Shown here: in pieces, positions 56,437 to 64,000 of the stretch
Position numbering within the stretch: the stretch's first letter is position 1
Layout: each line of letters starts with the position of its first letter
NCBI GenBank assembly: GCA_036936605.1
Contig: JAUPFV010000002.1
Span: 219,139,046-219,203,045, forward strand
Origin: Limnanthes douglasii subsp. nivea
Taxonomy: Eukaryota > Streptophyta > Magnoliopsida > Brassicales > Limnanthaceae
Direction: 5' to 3'
Length of the DNA: 64,000 nt
Program-made: the position numbers and the translations under genes
The notes under the pieces: model-generated
What the model was told of the DNA's origin: nothing
The model's database searches: none
Seen by the model: the letters and a program-made list of their open reading frames with translations, nothing else

Positions 56437-56619
56437 TTGACTATATGTGAGATTCATATCAATTAACTATGGGGACATGTGGCTGAACCAGGGAAGAGAC
56501 CACGCACAAAGACAAAATTTATAGATTTTGAATAGTTCATAAAGTCTGACCTGTGATTTTAAATTCCATGGACTAAATAATAAAGATAGCGATAGTCAAC
56601 GGACTATATTCTGATTTAA
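56437..56619. repeat. MULE right terminal inverted repeat
   Basis: Inverted partner of 49,928-50,110. Confidence 0.85.
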
Positions 56620-57429
56620 GTATGCGTTCTCATTCTAGAGGCTTTTAGGTGATGGGTTTTTCTTTTTACTATAGTTAGAGCTTTGGTTTTACTTGTCGGC
56701 TTCTCTGAAAAAACATAACCTATTAGTTTCTTAGTTTGTGATAAAGTTGGAAATCATATTATTTTTAGTCTTTGTGCTCTTTTTTGACAATTTTAAAGGG
56801 AAAAACGACAAGATTGACATATTTGTTAAACCGGTTTTACAAATACATTGGACTATCATGATATAATATAAGTCTTTAACTAAAACGTCGACCATTTGGA
56901 TAACCAGTCCCAGTTATAAGTAGTTCCAAAAAAATTATAAGCATCCTCATTTTTTACCAGAATTTCTTTTATGAAAAACACTAAGTTATAACATAAATAT
57001 ACTAATCAGCCCCAAATTTCAAACCCTGTTACCACATATCTTCTTTATAACTTCATCTTCTTCCTCAAAGTTATCAAAAAGGATAATCTCAAAAACTCAT
57101 GATTCATCATCTTATTTTTTTCAAAAACAAAAAATTAGTTTTCTTTCTCTAAAAACTATAAAACTACTCATCCTTTTTTCTATTCTTGATTTATTTCATG
57201 TTTATTTTGAATTAATTGTTGGGTATTATCCAAAATAAAATAAAAATCAATTTGAATTGTATTGAAATTATTTCATAATTAAATATGTTAAAATTATTTG
57301 AAGGATATTATTTGACTCACTAGTTAAATATATTAATCAATTAATGTATATAAAATAAAAGATGATATTACAACTATGTTAATGGTGACAGATAGCACAG
57401 GTTTCAAGTGAGTTTTTAAAAAGGTACAA
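56620..57429. other. AT-rich stretch, no gene seen
   Basis: No motif recognised; may include the LINE 5' UTR at its right end. Confidence 0.45.
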
Positions 57430-57649
57430 CAGCAATTGATGGTTGATATCAAGGCTCTAAAAAACCCAAACAGGTCTTATATTTCCTCTGAGAATTTCGT
57501 TCTAAGCTATTACTCGACTTCTTCCCTGAATTCTCATTAAGTGAATAAGATATCTTAAAGAAACTGTGAATTTGAACCTCTTATTCATCTAGAAGCTCAG
57601 CAAGTTTCATTCCATGATGGAAGAGAAGACTTGAATTTTAATATTCAAG

Positions 57650-59243
57650 AGTAGTAGATCAAGGATTCCACCTCTGGAAGAGGTGAATCTTACAAATGGG
57701 AAAGGGCATCAGTAATCGATAACTGCTTCCACTATAGAGGATAAAAACTTAATCAAGACTTGAAGAGGTATTAAGGTTTCATAATTAGGGGTTTTACCAC
57801 AATCATCATAATGTGTTTCACTCAAAAAAGATAAGTACACTAGTATGGAATAGGAATCAGAAAAGAAAAAAATTTGAGGCACAATGACAGTCAGTCATTA
57901 CCTCAAATGATTTTTTGCAATCAAGACCTGGCTGTTGGTGAGGTTTCATCAAATCTGGGATTCAAACATCATTTCCCACCTCTCAATAACAAGACTTCGG
58001 GCACATAGATCCATAACAACAAGATATCATGTAAAGATGATGTTTGACCAGACTTAAACGGGAAGGAAATCACTTATGAATACGTAGTCATCGGTAGTAA
58101 ATGAGAGACCAAAGTTGTAATCTTTGCAGCAAAAGATAAGTCCCTCTTACTTAATACTTTTGTATATACTTTAATTACCAAGTTTGCAGTAGGTAGACCA
58201 TCTTTAAGTGTTATAAATAAAATTTTGAACATACTAAAGCTTAAAGGTGAAGTCAATATGTCTATATTTGATAAATGGCATGTGTTCATTGTTAGAGACT
58301 TACAAATCCTCTAAAAAAATAATGTTTGGTATTTTGACCAACATTCCATGAGACTAATCATATGATTACTGAACTTTAATACCAAAAAGGAATCCCCAAC
58401 CTTGTGTGGGTAACTTTCTCAAAACTTCTCATTTACCTTTATAGCAGAGATACCATTAAAAACATAGTCAAAGAATTAGGGAATCCTCTAGACATTTGGA
58501 TACCTAATAAAAATCTAGGCCGACACAACTATTGTCATACTTGGATAGAACTAGTTGTATCCAAGCCTGTCAATAAAAAACTATGTATTGAATTTGATGA
58601 CCATGAGAGTTACTAATTAGACATTATATTGGGGATATTATAATATATTGTCATGAGTGTCACCACCTAGATCACACTAATCAAAATTGTAAAAAGAACA
58701 GTAAAAAATTTGAAGTTCTAAAAGATAATAATTTAGTTAATTCAGAGGACCAAATGGTGGAAAAGAAATTTGTAAACAAAAATGAGAAAGGATCCTAAAT
58801 TGAAATCTGTGGTGAAAGAAACTAATATATATATATACTCCTAAAGAAACAACTGAGAGAAATGTTCATGATAAAATTAACAATAACAAATATATACAGA
58901 CTCAACAAAGTAGACAACATAACATTTATCCAATTATCATAAATGAAAACTTCTAGTAGAGCACAATTCTGAAATAATTGATGCACTGCAATCTATGGAT
59001 ATTGGAAATATATTTCAATTTTTAAATACCTCATAAGATGATGAGGAGCATTCAAATTCTCATCACTACGCCTTAACTTGAAGTCTTCCAATCTCTCCTA
59101 ATAAGCAAAGAAACATGGATAATGAAATCAACGTTGTCAACCAGAAAACAAACATGTTGAAACCTAAAAATTTGTATAGTTTGAACAAAACAATTAATTC
59201 TAAAGAGTCAAATCTTCCTCCCTCTAATATAAATGAATGTTAA
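57650..59243 (+). pseudogene. LINE ORF1 (DUF4283 and zinc knuckle)
   Basis: RNA-binding protein of the LINE. YKWERASVIDNCFHYRG near 57,695-57,745 matches the segment before DUF4283. 58,160-58,620 holds the domain: KFAVGRPSLSVINKI, LKGEVNMSIFDKWHVFIV, VWYFDQHSMR and WVTFSKLLIYLYSRDTIKNI. A CCHC knuckle CHECHHLDHTNQNC lies at 58,649-58,690. The last frame ends PPSNINEC with TAA at 59,241-59,243, overlapping the ORF2 start by 11 bases. Multiple stops. Confidence 0.75.
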
Positions 59244-60145
59244 AATCTTAAATTGGAATATTAGAGGTTTGGGAAATAAAAACTTAATTCGGAGATTATA
59301 GCATTTAGTTAAAACTGAAAAAACGAGTTGTCGACCATCTAGGAACACATGATCTGAGAGATCAAAATTAATCAAACTATGAAAACACTTGATTTTTATC
59401 ATGGTATTGCTAACTTTAGTAATAAAATTTGGGTTATATGGAAGATTCAATTTAAGGTGAATATAATTTTTGATGAGGAGCAACGTATTTACCTTAAAAT
59501 ATTTATTTAAACATGTATAAAGACTTTAATGTTTCTATTATATATGCCAAATGTTCTTAATTATAGAAAACTCTCTCTTTAGGATAGTTTGAGAAAGTTA
59601 TCCAGTAATCCACTAGAGTGGATTATTAAACTCTACTGATCAATTGTTATGTTCTACCTTGTGTTTACGATGTCTTGATGACTTCAATAAGACAATTTTT
59701 TGTTATTCTCTTGAAGATCCTGGATTTATAGGAACTCATTTCACTTGGGCCAATAATAGAAATTGGAGGAGGCTAGATAGAATTCTCATTAATGATAAAA
59801 TGAGAACTTATTTTGACTTAATCCAAATAAAATATTTAACAATAACATGCTCTGATCATGCCTCAATGCTGATAACCTTAGCAATAATTATTGGAAATCA
59901 AAATCCTCATTTAAATTCTTTGACATGTGGATTCAGCACCCTAAATTCTACAAAACCATTGAAGAATCATGGAAAACTCATGTTTTTTGCCCTCTATTGC
60001 ATGCTTTATAGAAAAAAAAATTAAAATACTTAAGCTTTCCCTTAAGTTTTTAAACTATGAAGTCTTTGGCAACATATATACTGTTTTTGCTAAAGTTGAT
60101 GAGGAAGGTAGTTTCTATGAAAATAATACCAAATTTCACAAAACA
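59233..60145 (+). pseudogene. LINE ORF2, AP endonuclease domain
   Basis: Starts MNVKILNWNIRGLGNKN (59,233), the N terminus of plant L1 endonucleases, stopped after about 22 codons. FNVSIIYAKC near 59,530 and, at 59,644-60,024, GTHFTWANN, RRLDRILIND and the catalytic CSDHASML follow. The middle with the GDFN motif is lost. The enzyme nicks target DNA to prime reverse transcription. Confidence 0.8.
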
Positions 60146-61790
60146 TGGAAGATAAGGTAAACTTATCTAAAGCCAAAGCCAATCAGTTTCTTCTCTTGGA
60201 AATAAAAGAAGCTTATTGGGAGTTGAAGAGTTGCATTAACTGGTTTATACAACGATACAAAAACGCAACTTTATTTTATAATTTTGTTAAGAAAATACAA
60301 AGGAATAATAGAGTTAATGGTATCAAGCATGACAATTTTTGGATTGATGACCAAAATAAAATGAGTGAATTAGCTATAGAATATTTCAAAAATCTTCTTA
60401 CAAATAATACCCCTATTAATCATTATGGTAATTCCCTAGACAACATTCCTAATATTATTTCAGATTATGATAACATTAACCTTTTGTCCATCCCATCAGT
60501 TGATAAAAATACATAAAGTTGTTAAAACTTTGAAAACCAATGTTGTGGTTGGTCCTGATGGATTTAACACAACATTTTACCAAACATGTTGGTATATAAT
60601 TAAAAATCACCTTTGTTCAGCAATCATTGATCATTTTAAAGGCAGTATTGGTCCTAAAGGTATTTTTTAGACTACCATATGTCTGATTCCTAAAATAGCT
60701 AACCTAAAAAAGTGGAAATACTTTAGACTTATAAGCCGTCGCACTATTTTTAACAGAATCTTGTCTAAAGTTATAAATGATAAACTTAATTTAATTATCC
60801 TGAAACTATCTCTCACGAACAAGGTGGGTTTGTTCATGTGAGAAACATTCATGATCAGATCTCGTTTGCTAATGAGATCATCCATGATATAAATAAAAAG
60901 TATAGAGACAATAACATAGTACTTAAAAATCTTATGACTAAGGCTTTCGATAATATCTCCCATAGTTTAATTTTGGATATTATGAAAGCTTTTGGCTATC
61001 ATAATAGGTTTATAAATTTAATCAATAACATCATCAATTTTATGTTTTTCTTTATTCTGATTAATGGAGAACTTGATGGGTATTTTAAAAGTTTAATTGG
61101 TATTAGGTAGGGGGATCTAATCTCCCTAAGAATTTTTATAATAGCTGAATAATTTCTCATAAGAGAAATTAATAATATATTCGATATCGATCAGGAGATG
61201 TTGTTCAAAACTAGAAGTCAAATGAGTATCAATTTTTTAGCTTATGATACTGACTTTTTCATCTATGTCAATGGATCAATGAACAATCTAATCAAATTGA
61301 ATCAGTTCTTCAAGTATTATCAAAACACATACCGTCAAATGATAAATAACGATAAATCTAGTTTAATTATTTCTCCTAAGTTAAACCCCCACAAAATTAT
61401 AGCCCTTGAAGAAATCACTCGCTTTAAGTATAAAGCCTTATCAATCAATTATCTTGGTATGTACATTGATAATAATAAGATGATCACTAAATATGATGAG
61501 TTAATCCATAAGATTAGACTTAAGATCAATGATTGGGATTCAGTCTCCCTTTCATTTCGGGGCAGATTAGTATTGATTCAATTAGTACTAATGGCCATGT
61601 CCAACTATTATATTCAATATTGTACCATTTCTCAAAATATGATCAACAGAATTGGTAATCTATTGAGTATTATTTGGGGCGCTAAAGAGCTAACTAACAT
61701 CATTCACTTGTTTAAATGGGACACAACATGTTTACCCTATTAGGAGGGTGGCCTAAATGTGAGGAGAATCAACGATTTACAGGATACTTA
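60146..61790 (+). pseudogene. LINE ORF2, reverse transcriptase domain
   Basis: 60,520-60,670 has VVVGPDGFNTTFYQTCW; then ICLIPKIANLKKW; 60,838-61,110 has IRDQISFANEII-like sequence and TKAFDNISHSLILDIM. 61,198-61,743 has the catalytic region, where the usual F-A-D-D reads LAYDTDFF (first Asp replaced), then YLGMYIDNNK, INDWDSVSLSFRGRLVLI and IIWGAKE. The stop after PY precedes EGGLNVRRI. Several stops and frame changes. Confidence 0.85.
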
Positions 61791-62510
61791 TGCATGTAAA
61801 CTCTAGTTTAACTTTAAAGAAAACAACACCCTTTGGGATAAATATATAAACTTAATTTATTGTAAAACTAGACACCAATTACAACACAATATCACAACTA
61901 AAGGTTTTACAACCTGGTGAAGATTAACTAAAATAAAAAGAAAACATTGTTGAACCTAACATACTTTAGATTTTAGGAAATGGAAAATAGACTTTTATTG
62001 GATAGGTGGTTTAAAAGTTGTCTTTATTTCAATTGACAGACTCTTAAAATAATGATTACTACAAATCTGATAGTGTGAGCAGTTTTTTTAAAAATAACTC
62101 TTGGAGTATAAATATACTGAGATCTACCCTTACCCCTTTAGACATAAATAAGATTATAACTCCAAACATTCATAATGATAGAGAAGATAACGTAATTTGG
62201 GCTTTAGACAATTTTGGAAAATTTGAAACCAAGTCTACTTTGAAGCACATTAGGCAAAAAACCTCAACCTCTCTTCTTTTTACTAAACTTTGGCACAATT
62301 CTATGCCCGCAAAATTCTCATTTATGATCTGGAAAGCATTAAGATGTTGGTTATCAGTTAATATCAACGTTCAAAAGAAACACTTTACTTTAACTTCTAA
62401 ATGTTTATATTGTAACAATGTTGAGTCTATTAACCATCTATTTGTAAACTGCCCTATAGCATGGGATATTTGGTGTTATTTTTCTGCATTTTTTTGCGTT
62501 TAAATCAGTA
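61791..62510 (+). pseudogene. LINE ORF2, zf-RVT domain
   Basis: 62,075-62,503 is open and matches zf-RVT: WALDNFGKFETKSTLKHIRQ, LWHNSMPAKFSFMIWKAL, CLYCNNVESINHLFVNCPIA. All zinc-ligand residues (C..C...H...C) are present. Confidence 0.85.
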
Positions 62511-62799
62511 GATATATGACATTTAATCATATTTTTAGGTGTTGGAATTGTTCCATCACTAAAAGAATTCATATTAGAACAATCATTCCAATTATAATTA
62601 TCTGGAGTATATGGTTTTACAGAAATAAGAAAAAGTATAATGACATTAAGATTTCAACTGAAAATTTTATATAATAAAATCATTCGTATCCTTTTAGTGT
62701 TTCAATAACATCAACTCTAAAAAAATTATGGACTTGTAACATAAATATTGCTAATGAATTTTGTTTATTCTTTTTACCTAATAGTTCTAATAGAATTCA

Positions 62800-63335
62800 C
62801 TCTCTAAAATGGATTGCCCCTGATGAAAACGGAATCAAACTTAATTATGATGGTTTTTATTTAAAAAATAGGGAATCCGGTGGTGTTGGTTTACATAGAG
62901 ATAACAATAGAAATATGATTTATTCTTACGGTATGATTTATGGAAAGGTTAATCCTTTGATTGTTCAAGCTTTAGCTCTTTTAGATGTCTCATTATTTGC
63001 AATAGTAAAGGCTATAGAAATGTGGATGTTCAATTTGACTCAATGTTGATAATTGATATGAGGACTAAGGGGTTAGCCCCTTGGTACTTACTCGCCATTA
63101 TTGAAAGTTGCAAAAACTTTTTATTCCCCAATATGACAATCAAACATATTTCAAGAGTTCAAAATCAGGAAAATTTCAAGAGTTCAAAATCAGGAAACTG
63201 ATTGGCTGGCTCGATGGACTCTTAGATGTAAGATAAAACTTGATCATGAAATCATTAAAATCTTAGACACTCTAAGAGCTATTATATTATTAGAAATTTT
63301 AGGTTTGTGTTACTTGAATCCTAATGAATGATCAT
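62800..63335 (+). pseudogene. LINE ORF2, C-terminal RNase H
   Basis: IKLNYDGFYLKNRESGGVGLH begins the domain (first Asp present), then YGMIYGKVNPLIVQALALLD (AE.AL-like region, Glu replaced by Gln). After frame breaks, SRVQNQ...DWLARWTL ends it, and CYLNPNE with TGA ends the ORF near 63,331. A 25-bp tandem duplication (63,148-63,197) shifts the frame. Confidence 0.8.
63148..63197 (+). repeat. 25-bp perfect tandem duplication
   Basis: Two identical copies of atttcaagagttcaaaatca plus ggaaa, inside the LINE RNase H coding region. Confidence 0.97.
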
Positions 63336-64000
63336 AAGTTCAATTGATATTTAATCTTGATTGCAATTTAATTGACATGGAGCTTAATTTAAAGAGTTTT
63401 CATCAATTGGATCTTATTTAAACTCAAAATGAAGGTTAGTATTAAGTTTTAAGTTGAAGATACAGCGGTTGCCCATGGTGGATTTCCAAATTCAAAATAT
63501 GGTTTCTCAAATTCTTTTCATTCAAATTACTGTAATTAACTAGCTTAGATTATCAAATATTGTTACTCAATAGAGGTTTTTAACGAACCAAAAAGGTTAG
63601 TACTAAAGCTTTGACAGTTTGGTTAGAAGAAACTAGGCTCGACAAAGGGTGAGAGCAGCACACCGCGAATATTCGCTCAAGCCAAAAGGTTATTAAACTG
63701 ATAGTGAGATCAGAAAAATAAATATTGAGAAATCAAATCCACATCTAAGATATAGGGTTAATAAATATTGAGAAATCAAATCCACATCTAAGATATAGGG
63801 TCTTAGTCAAATGCAAAATCTGAGGCACGATCATCTAACACCTATTGGACTCGACAAATTCCAAACACTCAATAAGACAATAAGATTATACTCGGTTTAT
63901 TTGTACTCTTCGGTCATTCAATTCCCAAAGAATATAAAGGTTAGATTTTCATTATGTCTGAACCCAAACTATTAAGAAGGTCAGTATGTAATGGTCTTTT
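63336..64000. other. LINE 3' flank, no gene seen
   Basis: Probably 3' UTR then unrelated sequence. Holds a 43-bp tandem duplication; no open frame worth reporting. Confidence 0.4.
63717..63801. repeat. 43-bp tandem duplication
   Basis: 63,717-63,759 and 63,760-63,801 are identical over aataaatattgagaaatcaa and the following bases through tatagggt; recent. Confidence 0.95.

Larger units (their letters stand above)
49928..56619 (-). mobile_element. Mutator-like DNA transposon (MULE) with long TIRs
   Basis: 6,692 bp. The outermost bases ttaaatcagaata(c/t)agtc match at both ends in inverted orientation, and a second strong block (aaaatcac.ggt, cgtggtctctt, catgtgtccccatag) continues the inverted repeat to about 180 bp. 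Inside on the minus strand is a MURA-type transposase. No clear 9-11-bp target duplication was seen, probably from age. Confidence 0.85.
57430..63335 (+). mobile_element. full-length decayed L1-type LINE with RNase H
   Basis: Plus-strand non-LTR retrotransposon with ORF1 (DUF4283-type domain and CCHC knuckle) and ORF2 (endonuclease, RT, zf-RVT, RNase H) in standard plant L1 order. No LTRs. Riddled with stops and frameshifts. Its C terminus is the same family as the fragment at 1-490. The 5' boundary and poly(A) tail could not be placed. Confidence 0.85.

Noticed and set aside
59208..59483. Minus-strand 91-codon frame over the LINE endonuclease
   Set aside because: Antisense shadow of ORF2.

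Overview
The window is AT-rich plant nuclear DNA, almost certainly from a eudicot, and is built nearly entirely of transposable elements of different ages nested in one another. The evidence is the mix of families: Tat- and Athila-lineage Ty3/gypsy elements (Tat with the second, archaeal-type RNase H and an extra antisense ORF), a plant L1-type LINE with a C-terminal RNase H, Mutator-like transposases, a MITE, and a TRIM/LARD-type LTR fragment. I found no intact host gene, rRNA, intact tRNA or CRISPR. Species cannot be named from the sequence.

Layout. 1-1,050: 3' end of a LINE with a 46-bp tandem repeat. 1,404-1,480: tRNA-Lys-like relic. 1,700-1,978: GC-richer cysteine-rich open frame (minus) of unknown status. 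2,105-6,700: Athila gag-protease remnants (minus) plus a partial duplicate between direct repeats. 6,741-6,955: CCCG-rich dispersed repeat. 7,692-9,379 and 19,933-20,990: two halves of an old aORF-type gene (minus).

9,385-19,927: a complete Tat element, sense on the minus strand, splitting that aORF. It has LTRs of 358 and 360 bp, ends TGATA...TATCA and a perfect 5-bp target duplication GTAGT. It carries gag, protease, reverse transcriptase, RNase H, a second RNase H and integrase on the minus strand, and on the plus strand its own antisense gene with TATA box, a 92-bp intron and a poly(A) signal. All coding parts are damaged by stops, frameshifts or small deletions.

23,382-46,972: a cluster of older, heavily decayed Tat-like elements sharing LTRs: A' (23.4-28.3 kb), B (27.6-47.0 kb) and C (35,220-44,587), C being nested inside B's protease. 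B and C repeat the architecture of minus-strand pol and plus-strand aORF, carry about 89-bp tandem repeats between aORF and integrase, and C has 24-bp tandem repeats in its LTRs.

46,990-48,250: FAR1/MULE-type transposase pseudogene. 48,500-49,030: LTR fragment with a tRNA-Met-type primer site. 49,928-56,619: a complete but damaged Mutator-like element with about 180-bp terminal inverted repeats and a MURA-type transposase (minus). 57,430-63,330: a full-length decayed LINE (plus) of the same family as the fragment at position 1.

Functionally each element is, or was, self-contained: gag/pol products for copying retroelements, MURA for cut-and-paste, ORF1/ORF2 for the LINE. The most distinctive theme is the repeated antisense gene (aORF) of the Tat elements, present at least three and probably four times here in different states of decay. 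One copy was broken by a related element that carries its own aORF in the opposite orientation.
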